This document shows, one piece after another, positions 1 to 8,812 of a stretch of 64,000 nucleotides of DNA (positions are counted from its first letter, which is position 1; every line of letters starts with the position of its first letter). This stretch comes from Burkholderia cepacia ATCC 25416 (GTDB taxonomy: Bacteria > Pseudomonadota > Gammaproteobacteria > Burkholderiales > Burkholderiaceae): positions 434,001-498,000 of the forward strand of contig NZ_CP012982.1 in the NCBI RefSeq assembly GCF_001411495.1, read 5' to 3'. The translations under genes were made by a program, and so were the position numbers. The notes under the pieces were generated by a model. That model saw nothing but the letters and a program-made list of their open reading frames with translations. It searched no databases and had not been told where the DNA came from.

Positions 1-738
1 CGTTACCCACTTGAAACCGCACGGATGGGCCTCGGCTGCATTGCCGCCCATCACGAGAATCACGTCCGCGTTCTTGATGTCGACCCAATGGTTCGTCATC
101 GCTCCACGGCCAAACGTCGGGGCAAGACCTGCCACCGTCGGGCCATGTCAGACACGCGCCTGATTGTCGAATGCGAGCATCCCGAGACTGCGGACCGTCT
201 TGTGCGTCAGGTAGCCGACCTCGTTGCTGCCCGCCGACGCGGCCAGCATGCCGGTCGTCAGCCAGCGGTTGACCTTCGCACCGTCCTCCGCCGTCTCGAC
301 GAAGTTCGCGTCGCGGTCGGCCTTCATCAGCTTCGCGATACGGTCGAGCGCGTCGTTCCACGAGATCGGTTCCCACTTGTCCGAGCCGGGCGCGCGATAC
401 TCGGGGTGCGTCAGGCGGTTCGGGCTGTGGATGAAGTCGATCAGGCTCGCGCCCTTCGGGCACAGCGTGCCGCGATTGACGGGATGGTCGGGATCGCCTT
501 CGATGTGGATGATGCTCGGCTGCGCGTTCTTCGCGCCGTCTCCGAGGCTGTACATCAGGATGCCGCAACCCACTGAACAGTATGGACAGGTGTTGCGCGT
601 TTCGACGGTGCGCGCCAGCTTGTACTGTCGGACTTCGGCGAGCGCTTCGGACGGAGAGAAGCCCATCAGGGCTAGACTCGATCCGGCAAGCGACGTAGCC
701 GTCACCTTCAGGAACTGGCGCCGGGACATTTGGAGCAT
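1..738 (-). CDS. fdnG: Formate dehydrogenase-N major subunit, selenocysteine-containing, N-terminal part (3' end outside window)
   Basis: Catalytic molybdenum/selenium subunit of a periplasm-facing respiratory formate dehydrogenase that oxidises formate to CO2 and passes electrons to the quinone pool. The chosen start gives a twin-arginine signal (SRRQFLK at residues 5-11). A [4Fe-4S] site follows (CPYCSVGC, then CPKG). The frame then closely follows E. coli FdnG ([29 protein letters not shown]). At residue 197 there is an in-frame UGA (148-150), and the reading frame continues as [17 protein letters not shown], exactly as in Sec-containing FdnG. The UGA is therefore read as selenocysteine and is not a disruption. 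An upstream in-frame ATG at 799-801 is less likely because it would put 21 extra residues before the Tat motif. The C-terminal part and partner subunits lie beyond position 1. Confidence 0.93.
112..150 (-). promoter_or_regulatory. Bacterial SECIS element directing UGA recoding
   Basis: Directly after the in-frame UGA, the mRNA can fold a small hairpin at 119-136. The arm GG-U-GGCA pairs with UGCC-CC, leaving a single bulged U and a GGUCU loop. Bulged U and GGUCU-type loop are the SelB-recognised features of the E. coli fdnG and fdhF SECIS hairpins. The hairpin is part of the coding sequence. It implies that the genome encodes SelA, SelB, SelC and SelD, none of which lies in this window. Confidence 0.85.
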
Positions 739-880
739 GGCTGGTCTCGGCGTTATTGTGGGGGTGAGGAAACTGAAAGGAATTATAGACAGTTCGCGCA
801 ACTATGTTCGAATCTTCGGATCAATACTGAATTGTCTGATTACCAACGATGACCCGCGTTCCGCGCGCCACCGAACCGTC

Positions 881-1813
881 ATGAAACGACAGATCACCTC
901 CGAAGCCACCCGTCTCGCGCAACAACAGGCCAACTGGGCCCTCACGGCGTTCAAGCGCTTCTCGGCCGACCGTTGCTCCGCGATGGCCGCGGGCATTGCA
1001 TTCTTCTCCGCATTCTCGCTCGCGCCGATGCTCGTGATGGTGATTGCCGTGGCCGGCTGGTTCTACGGCGACGACGCCGCGCGCGGCCAGGTCTTCGAAC
1101 AGGCGCACCAGCTGATCGGCGACGACGCGGCGGCCAGCATCCAGACGATCGTGCAGAACGCGCACCGCGCGGGCGAGCGCGGCGGCCTCGCGACCCTGAT
1201 CTCGTTCGCCGCGCTGGCCATCGGCGCGTCGGCCACCTTCGCGTCGCTCAGCGCCGCGCTCAGCGTGATCTGGCCGGCCACCGAGAACCGCTGGTCGAGC
1301 ATGCTCGGGCTCGTGCGCGTGCGGCTGATCTCGTTCGGGCTCGTGCTCGGCGTCGCGTTCCTGCTGATCGTGTCGCTCGTGCTCGACACCGCGATCACGT
1401 TCGTCGGCACCTGGCTGCTGGGCAATTCGCCGTACGTGGTCGTCACGAACCTCGTGCAGTTCTTCGTCGGCATCGCCGTGCTCGCGGCCGCGTTCGCATC
1501 GCTGATGAAGTTCCTGCCCGATGCGCGCGTCGCGTGGCGCGACGCCGCGATCGGCGGCATCGTGTCCGCGATCCTGTTCTCGGGCGGCAAGAAACTGTTC
1601 GCGCTGTACCTCGCGCACGCGGGCACCGCCAGTGCATTCGGCGCGGCCGGATCGTTCGCGGTCCTGCTGATGTGGCTGTACTTCTCCGCGATCGTGCTGC
1701 TGCTCGGCGCGGAATTCGCGGCGGCCCGCGGCAACGCGCATCGTCTCGCCGGTACCGCACCGGCCGCGTCCGCTCAAGCCGACCGGCCCGTCGATCGCAT
1801 GCGCGACGACTGA
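881..1813 (+). CDS. YihY/BrkB family inner-membrane protein
   Basis: Protein of 310 residues from the YihY/virulence factor BrkB family (formerly and wrongly called ribonuclease BN). It has about six hydrophobic segments, the first near residues 38-60 and the others spread to about residue 285. The family pattern FSLAPMLVMVIAVAG occurs in the first segment, and FGAAGSFAVLLMWLYFSA near the C-terminus. The open frame extends far upstream to 224, but that part lies antisense to fdnG, so the ATG at 881 is used. Its ribosome-binding site is poor. The biochemical function of the family is unknown. It is divergent from fdnG and upstream of the porin, with no sign of an operon. Confidence 0.85.
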   Translation: MKRQITSEATRLAQQQANWALTAFKRFSADRCSAMAAGIAFFSAFSLAPMLVMVIAVAGWFYGDDAARGQVFEQAHQLIGDDAAASIQTIVQNAHRAGERGGLATLISFAALAIGASATFASLSAALSVIWPATENRWSSMLGLVRVRLISFGLVLGVAFLLIVSLVLDTAITFVGTWLLGNSPYVVVTNLVQFFVGIAVLAAAFASLMKFLPDARVAWRDAAIGGIVSAILFSGGKKLFALYLAHAGTASAFGAAGSFAVLLMWLYFSAIVLLLGAEFAAARGNAHRLAGTAPAASAQADRPVDRMRDD

Positions 1814-2216
1814 TTCACGCTGTTCGCAACGTCGCGGCGCGGCCCCGCACACCCGTCTGCGTTCCTGCAACCACGCAGTCCGCCGCGCATTCGCGTGATG
1901 TTGATACGTCCTTTGCATGCCCCGGCTTCGTTGCCGCAACCGCAAACGTTTGCAAGCATCCATTTCCGTCCGCCAACGTGCCAAAACAGGCTGCCTGCCG
2001 CAATGCGCGTCAACTTTTGAAACAATCGCGCCGCAGCAAATGTCAACTATTTCAAAAATGGGAACAGTCGTTGATGTGCTTGATATATATGGACTTTTTC
2101 GCGCTGTTACCTTTTCGAGACACTTTATTTTTTAGGCTTTCTTGCGTCTATGGCACTGAGCTATTCTCCAATCCGCAACAAATAACGATGAATCACTTGC
2201 GTGGAGAAACTCAACG
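1814..2216. other. Intergenic leader and promoter region of the porin gene
   Basis: About 400 bases without a credible gene. The second half (about 2035-2200) is clearly AT-richer than its surroundings, with runs such as TTGATATATATGG near 2080. This is expected for the promoter and untranslated leader of a highly expressed porin. I could not assign one -35/-10 pair with confidence. A GGAG at 2203-2206 is the porin ribosome-binding site. Confidence 0.5.
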
Positions 2217-3380
2217 ATGAAGAAACTTGCTCTCTCGACCCTCTCGCTCGCCCTGCTGGGCGCCGCCGGCGCTGCTCAGGCACAGTCGAGCGTGACGCTG
2301 TACGGCGTGATCGACACGTCGATCACCTATGTTCACGGTAACGCAGGTCAAGGCAACAATTCGTGGTCGATGGGTAGCGGCAACCTGCAAGGCAGCCGTT
2401 TCGGCCTGAAGGGTTCCGAGGACCTCGGTGGCGGCCTGAAGGCGATCTTCCAGTTGGAAAACGGCTTCAACTCGGCATCGGGCGCACTGGGCCAGGGTGG
2501 CCGCATGTTCGGCCGCCAGGCATTCGTCGGCCTGCAGAGCGACCAGTACGGTACGGTCACGCTGGGCCGCCAATATGACCCGCTCGTCGACCTGGTCCAG
2601 GCAGTCACGGCAGACAACTACTTCGGCAGCGTGTTCGCCACGCCGGGCGACGTCGACAACAACGACAACAGCCTGCGCGTCAGCAACGCAGTGAAGTACA
2701 CGTCGCCGGTCTGGGCAGGCCTGCAAGTCGAAGCGATGTACGCATTCGGCGGTGTTGCAGGTTCGACCGGCAAGGGTCAGACGTGGGCAGCAGCAGCAGC
2801 GTACAACAACGGCCCGCTCGGCCTGGCTGCCGGCTACTTCCACGCAAACAACGCATCGGCACTCAGCGCCAGCGGCACGCGTAGCGGCTGGGCCGGCTCG
2901 TCGGACGCGATCTTCGACGGCGATTCGGGCACGACCTTCATCAACAACGCGTTCACGTCGTCGACGTCGATCGGCATCGCGCAAGTGGCCGGCCAGTACG
3001 CATTCGGCCCGGTGACGGTCGGCGCCGGTTACAGCAACGCGCAATACAAGGCGGACGGCAACTCGGCGTTCGGCACGAACCAGAAGTACAACACGGGTCG
3101 CGCGTTCGTCACGTATCAGGCATCGGCACCGCTGCTGCTCGGCCTCGGCTACATCTACACGAAGGGCAACGGCGACAACAACGGCAAGTACCATCAGGTT
3201 TCGCTGGGCGCCGATTACTCGCTGTCGAAGCGCACGGACATCTACCTGGTTGGTGCGTATCAACACGCAAGCGGCAAGAATGCGGACGGCACCGATGCGC
3301 AAGCGTCGATCGGCTCGTACGGTATCGCCGGCAAGAGCTCGCAAGAGCTGGTCGCACTCGGCCTGCGCCACAAGTTCTAA
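2217..3380 (+). CDS. Gram-negative trimeric outer-membrane porin (OmpC/Omp38-type)
   Basis: General diffusion porin of 387 residues. A typical Sec signal peptide (about residues 1-22, ending AQA) precedes QSSVTLYGVIDTS, the usual first strand of Burkholderia porins. The body has alternating beta-strand patterns and conserved blocks (GSRFGLKGSEDLGGGLKAIF, FGRQAFVGL, YGTVTLGRQYD). The chain ends in RHKF, a terminal phenylalanine that the BAM machinery recognises. A GGAG lies 10 bases before the ATG, and a strong intrinsic terminator follows. Burkholderia carry many paralogues of this family, so no specific symbol is given. Confidence 0.95.
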   Translation: MKKLALSTLSLALLGAAGAAQAQSSVTLYGVIDTSITYVHGNAGQGNNSWSMGSGNLQGSRFGLKGSEDLGGGLKAIFQLENGFNSASGALGQGGRMFGRQAFVGLQSDQYGTVTLGRQYDPLVDLVQAVTADNYFGSVFATPGDVDNNDNSLRVSNAVKYTSPVWAGLQVEAMYAFGGVAGSTGKGQTWAAAAAYNNGPLGLAAGYFHANNASALSASGTRSGWAGSSDAIFDGDSGTTFINNAFTSSTSIGIAQVAGQYAFGPVTVGAGYSNAQYKADGNSAFGTNQKYNTGRAFVTYQASAPLLLGLGYIYTKGNGDNNGKYHQVSLGADYSLSKRTDIYLVGAYQHASGKNADGTDAQASIGSYGIAGKSSQELVALGLRHKF

Positions 3381-3432
3381 AAACGACGTACCCGGCGTGC
3401 ATGGCGTCTCCGACGCCCTGCCGCCGACCTGG

Positions 3433-3471
3433 AAAGCCAGCCCCGGTTTCAGCCGTGGCTGGCTTTTTTTT
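3433..3471 (+). terminator. Intrinsic terminator of the porin gene
   Basis: AAAGCCAGCC (3433-3442) pairs with GGCTGGCTTT (3457-3466) around a 14-base loop, followed by an uninterrupted run of T to 3471. It lies 52 bases after the porin stop. The rest of the gap, to 3773, shows nothing beyond a CAGGAG ribosome-binding site at 3761-3766 for the next gene. Confidence 0.9.
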
Positions 3472-3773
3472 CGTCCGTCGCCGGCTGGCCCGCACGGCCT
3501 GCACGGGCCGATGGCCGATGTCCGGGTACCCGACACTCGTCACCCGGCCGGCAGCGGCGCCTGACGGCCGCAATGCGCCGGAAACGCGGTTTCCTGATGC
3601 CAGGCTCGCTCGCCACGGGTGCGCCGGACGACTACCATCCGCACTGTCGGTGCCACGTCCCCGGAGCGACGGCCGTTCGCCCCGGCGTGTCGATTTCGAC
3701 GGCCTTCATCCGTCGTACAGAGGCCGGCACGCGATTTGCGCCCCGGCCAATCCATACAGACAGGAGATTCGTC

Positions 3774-4247
3774 ATGACGATTCAGAAGATCACGCCGTTC
3801 CTCTGGTATTCGACGGAAGCCGAAGAAGCAGCGGCCTTCTACGCAGGCATCTTTCCGGATTCGCGCATCGTGCGCGTCACGGCGGTGCCCGGCACCGACG
3901 GCACGCGAATGGTCGAGTTCGAGCTGTTCGGGCAACCGTTCTTCGCGATGAGCCACCCGCGCACCGACACGTTCAACCACGCGATCTCGCTGCTGGTCAG
4001 CTGCGCCGACCAGGCGGAACTCGACCGCTACTGGAACGCCCTGCTCGACAACGGCGGCACGGCCGACGCCTGCGGCTGGCTGCGAGACCGCTACGGCGTC
4101 TCGTGGCAGATCGTTCCGGAAGCGCTGATCCCGATGATGTCCGACCGCGACACCGTCAAGGCCACGCGCGTGGCCGCCGCGATGATGCAGATGGTCAAGC
4201 TCGACGACGCCGTGCTGAAGGCCGCCTTTGCCGGTACGGCCGGCTGA
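3774..4247 (+). CDS. VOC-fold protein of the PhnB / 3-demethylubiquinone-methyltransferase-like group
   Basis: Small protein of 157 residues matching the PhnB-like vicinal-oxygen-chelate group. It begins with ITPFLWYSTEAEEAAAFYAGIFPDS. Further on are MVEFELFGQPFFAMSHP and, toward the C-terminus, CGWLRDRYGVSWQIVP, which is diagnostic for this group. Members are often annotated as 3-demethylubiquinone-9 3-methyltransferase, but they lack a methyltransferase fold and their activity is unknown. CAGGAG at 3761-3766 sets the start. It is a single gene, transcribed toward the convergent aadA-like gene. Confidence 0.85.
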   Translation: MTIQKITPFLWYSTEAEEAAAFYAGIFPDSRIVRVTAVPGTDGTRMVEFELFGQPFFAMSHPRTDTFNHAISLLVSCADQAELDRYWNALLDNGGTADACGWLRDRYGVSWQIVPEALIPMMSDRDTVKATRVAAAMMQMVKLDDAVLKAAFAGTAG

Positions 4248-4375
4248 CGATGCACATCGCATAAGCGCGTGCGAATGATGCGCCGGGTCGCCGGACAGGC
4301 GTCCGGTTCGACTGCAAACGCGTGCGACAGCGTCGCAAACGCCCATGGCCCTCGTCGGCCCCGCCCGCAAGCCGG

Positions 4376-5188
4376 CTACGTTCGCGGCATCGGCTGCGAC
4401 GTCGACAGCATCGATTCGACCGTTCGCCGCGCGTAGCCGATGAATGCGGCGAGGGGTTCGCCCGACAGGATCGCCGTGGCTTCCTCGCCGCCGAGATAGG
4501 CGGCGCGCGCCGCCGCTACAACCGGACGGTACGTTGCCGGCAGACGCTCCAGCGCCCATGTCGCGGCGACGTCCTTGGGCGCGATCCTGCCGGTCGCGGC
4601 GCTGTACCAGATGCGCGCGAGCGCGAGCACCACGTTGCACTCATCGCCGCGCCAACTCGGTTCGGCATGCCACTGCGCGACGGTCGCCAGCAGCGCGGCC
4701 ACAAAATCCCCCTCAGGCACCGGCTCGAGCAACGCAGCAGCCGGCGGGCCGGCCAGCGCGACGCTGTGCTGCCGCACCTTCGTCAACAGGATCGCCAGAT
4801 CGTGATCGACGAGCGCCGGCTCGACGATGCCGGCTTCGAGATCGTGACGCAGCCACTCGCCGAACTGCAGTTCGCGTCGCGCCGGATGACGCCACGGCAC
4901 GATTTCGTCGTGCGCGACGACGGTCACTTCCAGTGCGCGCATGCCACCTGTGCAGCCGGGCGGCGCCGACACGGCGAGCAGGCCGAGCATCAGCGCACGC
5001 CGCGTCGGCTCGTCGGGCCGGGCCGACACCGTCGCCAGCAGGTCGATGTCGCTGCGCGGTTTCAGTCCGCCGTCGAGCGCCGAGCCGAACAGGTGGATCG
5101 CGTTCAGCGTCGCGCCGAGATGCCGCTCGATGGTGTCGCATGCGGCGGCGACCTGCGCCGCGATTTCGTCGGGAATGGTTTCAGTCAC
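4376..5188 (-). CDS. aadA: AadA-like aminoglycoside (3'')(9) nucleotidyltransferase
   Basis: Protein of 270 residues that aligns almost without gaps to AadA enzymes, which transfer AMP to streptomycin and/or spectinomycin. The nucleotidyltransferase signature is intact: G35-S36 in LFGSALDGGLKP, then D47-I-D49. The likely catalytic base, E87, lies in ALEVTVV. The helical substrate domain has GEWLRHDLEAGI, LARIWYSAATG and PKDVAATWALERLP. At the streptomycin-contact position W173 is kept, but the residue equivalent to AadA D178 is serine. There is no integron attC site, integrase or insertion sequence around it, so it looks like an intrinsic chromosomal gene and not a cassette. Specificity cannot be decided from sequence. 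Confidence 0.87.
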   Translation of the reverse strand: MTETIPDEIAAQVAAACDTIERHLGATLNAIHLFGSALDGGLKPRSDIDLLATVSARPDEPTRRALMLGLLAVSAPPGCTGGMRALEVTVVAHDEIVPWRHPARRELQFGEWLRHDLEAGIVEPALVDHDLAILLTKVRQHSVALAGPPAAALLEPVPEGDFVAALLATVAQWHAEPSWRGDECNVVLALARIWYSAATGRIAPKDVAATWALERLPATYRPVVAAARAAYLGGEEATAILSGEPLAAFIGYARRTVESMLSTSQPMPRT

Positions 5189-5384
5189 GATGCGCGTGTC
5201 TCGCGATGCGTGCGCAACAGGCGCAACCGGCGCGGCGAGCGCGAGCCCCTGTGAGTGGATTGCCGTTCGTCATGGCGCATGCACGACTCGTCGTCCGGCG
5301 TGCATCACACGTCGAACCGGCCTTTCCGCCATTTCGCTTCTGCACTTCTGCACTTCTTCGCGGCCGCGCGCTTTGCGCAGCGCA

Positions 5385-5418
5385 ATAAAAATCCCCGCAC
5401 GCTTTCGCGTACGGGGAT
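5385..5418 (-). terminator. Intrinsic terminator of the HU-type gene
   Basis: Read leftward, ATCCCCGTACGC pairs with GCGTGCGGGGAT (5391-5418) around a GAAA loop, followed by TTTTTATT. It sits 52 bases after the HU-type stop codon. The remaining 5189-5384 holds no recognisable gene. Confidence 0.88.
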
Positions 5419-5469
5419 CGTCGGACTTCGCAACGGCTGCCGAATGCATTCGGTAGCCGCCGCGCGGCA

Positions 5470-5919
5470 TTACGCTGCCGCGTCCTTCAGCTTCTTCAGC
5501 GCACGTGCCTTCACGCGCACGCTGGCCGGCTTCGCCGGGAACCAACGCTCTTCGCCCGTGAACGGATCCTTGCCGAAGCGCTTCTTCTTCGCCGGCACGA
5601 CTTGTGCCGTGATCTTCAGCAGACCCGGCAGCGTGAACTCGCCCGCGCCCTTCTTGTGGACCGAGCCGAGCACGACGTTCTCGAGTGCGACGAGCACTGC
5701 CTTGACCGCCTTCACTTCGACAGCTGCGCGCTCAGCGATGTGCGTTGCGAGCGATGCCTTCGTGAACTTGTCCTTCAGCGGCGTCGGAGCGGCCGGTGCC
5801 GCCTTCGCGACAACCTTCTTTGCCACTACTTTCTTCGCGGGCGCAGCCTTTTTGGCAGCCACTTTCTTGGTGGCGGGTGCGGCAGCCTTCTTGGCCACCT
5901 TTTTTGCGGAAGTCGCCAT
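5470..5919 (-). CDS. HU family DNA-binding protein with lysine/alanine-rich (histone H1-like) N-terminal tail
   Basis: Protein of 149 residues. Residues 1 to about 45 are a basic, low-complexity tail of KKAAP, KKVVAKK and similar repeats, like the tails of eukaryotic histone H1. Residues 50-149 are a diverged HU/IHF-type domain (FTKASLATHIAERAAVEVK, GEFTLPGLLKI, GKDPFTGEERWFPAKP, VRVKARALKKLKDA). It probably compacts or organises the nucleoid. The ATG at 5917-5919 has a good AGGAG six to ten bases upstream, so the in-frame ATG at 5952 is rejected. The gene stands alone, with its own terminator. Confidence 0.9.
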   Translation of the reverse strand: MATSAKKVAKKAAAPATKKVAAKKAAPAKKVVAKKVVAKAAPAAPTPLKDKFTKASLATHIAERAAVEVKAVKAVLVALENVVLGSVHKKGAGEFTLPGLLKITAQVVPAKKKRFGKDPFTGEERWFPAKPASVRVKARALKKLKDAAA

Positions 5920-6120
5920 GTTTCTCCTACCAGGTGTGGTCGTTGGATACACGAAGCGTGCAACGCGCGCGCTTCAACGCCGGATTCTACAAGCGCCGTG
6001 ACGCTTCGTGGAGTACTTTTGTGCGTTTTCGCGGGGTTTCCCGCAGGTTTTTTTGCATGCGGGCGATTTCGTCGACGCTCCAGCATCAGAAAACGCCTTC
6101 ACGTATGCATCCGAACGCGA

Positions 6121-6149
6121 ATTACGTTCGATATTTGCGCACCTATACT
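6121..6149 (+). promoter_or_regulatory. Candidate promoter of bceU
   Basis: TATACT at 6144-6149 is a good -10 hexamer. The -35 at 6121-6126 (ATTACG, 17-base spacer) is poor. Transcription would begin near 6156, which leaves the ATG at 6177 as the first usable start and excludes the ATG at 6105. Confidence 0.4.
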
Positions 6150-6176
6150 GGGCGCGCTCAATGCCCGGATGCCTCC

Positions 6177-7295
6177 ATGCGCGAAGCCCGATACGTCAAA
6201 GGACTCGACGGCCTGCGAGCCCTCGCCGTCATCCTCGTTTTCCTGTCCCACAAAGGCCACGTCCTTGCCGTCGACGTCGGCAAGCTTGGCGTGTGGACGT
6301 TTTTCCTCATCAGCGGATTCCTGATCGTCGGCGAGCTGCATCGCAATCGCCAGGCGGTCGAATGCGGCACCATGACGCGCCGCCATGCGCTCGCGCTGTT
6401 CCTCGCGAAGCGCGCGCTGCGGATCTTTCCCGTCTATTACCTGCTGCTCGCCGCGCTCGCGATCGCGCACGCGCTGTTCTACCAGCGCGGCGTCAATCTC
6501 GGGCTCGCGTGGCACGCGGTGTTCCTGTCGAATTACTGGATCGGCGTCGTGAAGGACGGCTGGCCGGGCTCCACGTCGCACTTCTGGAGCCTCGCGGTTG
6601 AACAGCAGTTCTATCTGATCGCGCCGCTCGCGCTGCTCGCGGTGCCGGCCGCGCGACACGTCGCGCTCGGCATCGCGGCCGTCGTGCTGTGCGCGCTCGC
6701 GCATCTCGCGCTCTACCTGTGCGACGCGTCGCCGGTGCTGATCTACGCATTTTCCCCGTGGAATTTCGCGCTGATCGCGCTCGGCGGCGTCGGCGCGATG
6801 GCGCTTGCCGGACGCGGCGCGGACGCCGTGCGCCGCGTGCCGCCCGGCTGGCTCGGCGCGGCAGGCGTCGTGTTCTTCCTCGTGCTGCCCGCATGCACGG
6901 CACTCCCCGACGCGATCGCGGGCCTCGCGGATCTCGGCCTGTCCGCGTCGCTCGGCGCCCTGCTGCTGTGGATCGTCAGCGAACCCGAGCATCCGGTCGT
7001 GGCGCTGCTCGACTGGGCGCCGCTCGTCTATCTCGGCACGATCAGCTACGGCTTCTACCTGTTCCACAACCTGATTCCGACACGCTTCGGCGTGCTGCCC
7101 GCGCACTTCGCGCACGGGGCAATACCGGAAATCGTCCGCGAAACGCTGCCCGAGATGCTGCAGTTCGCGCTCGCCGTGCTGCTCGCGCACCTGTCCTGGC
7201 GCTACCTCGAAAAGCGGCTGCTCGACTTCAAGAAGCCGGTCGCCGCGATGCTGGCCCGGCGGTTCGTCGCACAGCCGGGCACGTCGGCACGTTGA
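6177..7295 (+). CDS. bceU: Membrane O-acyltransferase of the cepacian locus
   Basis: Acyltransferase-3 family protein of 372 residues, predicted to add acetyl groups to the exopolysaccharide or its lipid-linked repeat unit at the inner membrane. It opens with the family signature KGLDGLRALAVILVFLSHKG. About ten hydrophobic segments follow, with the conserved FWSLAVEQQFYLIAP and, near the end, YLGTISYGFYLFHN. The start at 6177 (MREARYVKG) is preferred because it begins just before the family domain and downstream of a plausible -10. The longer frame starting at 6105 cannot be excluded. It is the outermost gene of the bce-II locus (bceM-U), convergent with bceT. Confidence 0.85.
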   Translation: MREARYVKGLDGLRALAVILVFLSHKGHVLAVDVGKLGVWTFFLISGFLIVGELHRNRQAVECGTMTRRHALALFLAKRALRIFPVYYLLLAALAIAHALFYQRGVNLGLAWHAVFLSNYWIGVVKDGWPGSTSHFWSLAVEQQFYLIAPLALLAVPAARHVALGIAAVVLCALAHLALYLCDASPVLIYAFSPWNFALIALGGVGAMALAGRGADAVRRVPPGWLGAAGVVFFLVLPACTALPDAIAGLADLGLSASLGALLLWIVSEPEHPVVALLDWAPLVYLGTISYGFYLFHNLIPTRFGVLPAHFAHGAIPEIVRETLPEMLQFALAVLLAHLSWRYLEKRLLDFKKPVAAMLARRFVAQPGTSAR

Positions 7296-7618
7296 ACGCC
7301 GCACGGATGCGGATACGATCGAACGGGAAAACCGCGATTCGGGCCACACCCGGAAGCTGACACCCGGCCAGCGTGGCGTGGCGCCCCGTCATCGACCGGC
7401 ACCGGCAGCACCGCTGCGGCACCGAACATCGACGTGCAGCGCGCAATCGAATCGCGACAGAGGCCGCCCGGTCACCCGTCGCGGCACCGGTTTCAGGCGT
7501 GACGCCCATGCTTGCCGGGGCGTCCGGCTCCGCACACGGCAACGCTCGCACGGCAAACCCGTCACCGCACTCACCTCGACGGTGCGCACCAGAATCACGC
7601 ATCCGCTCGCCCGTATAC

Positions 7619-7651
7619 GCAAAAAAGCCCCGGCGCGCGAGCGGCCGGGGC
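7619..7651 (-). terminator. Intrinsic terminator of bceT/galU
   Basis: Read leftward, GCCCCGGC (7644-7651) pairs with GCCGGGGC (7627-7634), followed by six T. It ends bceT, whose stop lies 44 bases upstream in the reading direction. The remainder of the 7296-7694 gap shows no gene or other signal. Confidence 0.9.
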
Positions 7652-7694
7652 CAACGGAACAACCACCACCTGAAACAACGGAGCGCGAGGCTGC

Positions 7695-8582
7695 TTAAGC
7701 GACAGCAGCCAGCGCGGGCAAGCAGGTACGCAGGTAGGCCTCGAATTCGCGGCTCACTTCCGGATGCTGGAGCGCGAGCTCGACGGTGGCCTTGAGATAG
7801 CCGATCTTGCTGCCGCAGTCGAAGCGCGTGCCGTAGTAGCGATACGCGAGCACCTGCTCGTTCGCGAGCAGCGACTGGACCGCGTCGGTCAGCTGCAGCT
7901 CGCCGCCGGCGCCCGGCTTGAGCTTGCGCAGGTGATCGAAAATCGTCGGCATGAACACGTAGCGGCCGACCACGCCGAGATTCGACGGCGCATCCTCGGG
8001 CGCGGGCTTCTCGATGATGCCCGACAGCTTGATGATGTCCTCTTCCCATTCGCGGCCTTCGACGACGCCGTACGAACGGCTGTCGTCGCGCGCGATCGTC
8101 TCGACCCCGATCACCGAGCTGTGATAGTGGTCGAACACGTCGACGAGCTGCTTCAGCACCGGCTGTTCGCCGTGCAGCAGGTCGTCGGCGAGAATCACCG
8201 CGAACGGCTCGCCGTGCACCAGCTTCTCCGCGCACAGCACCGCGTGGCCGAGGCCGAGCGCTTCCGGCTGGCGCACGTAGAAGCAGTTGACGTGGCTCGG
8301 CTTGATGCCGCGCACGAGCTCGAGCAGCTTTTCCTTGCCGCGCGCCTCGAGCTCGGCCTCGATCTCGTACGACTTGTCGAAGTGATCCTCGATCGCGCGC
8401 TTGCTGCGCCCGGTGACGAAGATCATCTCGGTGATACCGGCGTTGATCGCTTCCTCGACCGCGTACTGGATCAGCGGCTTGTCGACGACGGGCAGCATTT
8501 CCTTCGGGCTCGCCTTCGTTGCCGGGAGGAACCGCGTGCCGAGACCGGCAACGGGGAACACGGCCTTGGTGACTTTCAACAT
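7695..8582 (-). CDS. galU: UTP--glucose-1-phosphate uridylyltransferase (BceT, GalU family)
   Basis: Makes UDP-glucose from UTP and glucose-1-phosphate, the precursor for UDP-glucose, UDP-galactose and UDP-glucuronate in cepacian. The protein has 295 residues, normal for GalU. The nucleotide-binding signature [11 protein letters not shown] occurs at residues 14-24, followed by [14 protein letters not shown]. Further motifs are [24 protein letters not shown], and [19 protein letters not shown] near the sugar site. An AGGA lies just before the ATG. Position in the bce-II locus identifies it as bceT. Burkholderia genomes usually carry another galU copy elsewhere. Confidence 0.96.
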   Translation of the reverse strand: MLKVTKAVFPVAGLGTRFLPATKASPKEMLPVVDKPLIQYAVEEAINAGITEMIFVTGRSKRAIEDHFDKSYEIEAELEARGKEKLLELVRGIKPSHVNCFYVRQPEALGLGHAVLCAEKLVHGEPFAVILADDLLHGEQPVLKQLVDVFDHYHSSVIGVETIARDDSRSYGVVEGREWEEDIIKLSGIIEKPAPEDAPSNLGVVGRYVFMPTIFDHLRKLKPGAGGELQLTDAVQSLLANEQVLAYRYYGTRFDCGSKIGYLKATVELALQHPEVSREFEAYLRTCLPALAAVA

Positions 8583-8812
8583 GTTCGCATCCTGATTGCG
8601 TTGACTGCGCCGCGTCGACCAGCGACCCGGCGCGATTGTGTTCCGAACGGCATATCGAGAATCGACGGTACTGCCAATTCGACTCCGCTCATTATCGATA
8701 TGGACTGATTGCCCAATGATTCCGGAAAAAATATAATCCTTTCAACCCGGTCGATATTGCCGAACCGAGTGCCGAGGCAGAAACAAATTACCGATTTTCC
8801 AGATACAAATTC

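Noticed and set aside
148..150. Premature stop that would make fdnG a pseudogene
   Set aside because: The position is the known selenocysteine site, the frame continues with family-level similarity, and a SECIS hairpin follows.
224..880. N-terminal extension of the BrkB-type gene
   Set aside because: It lies antisense to fdnG and has no family similarity before 881.
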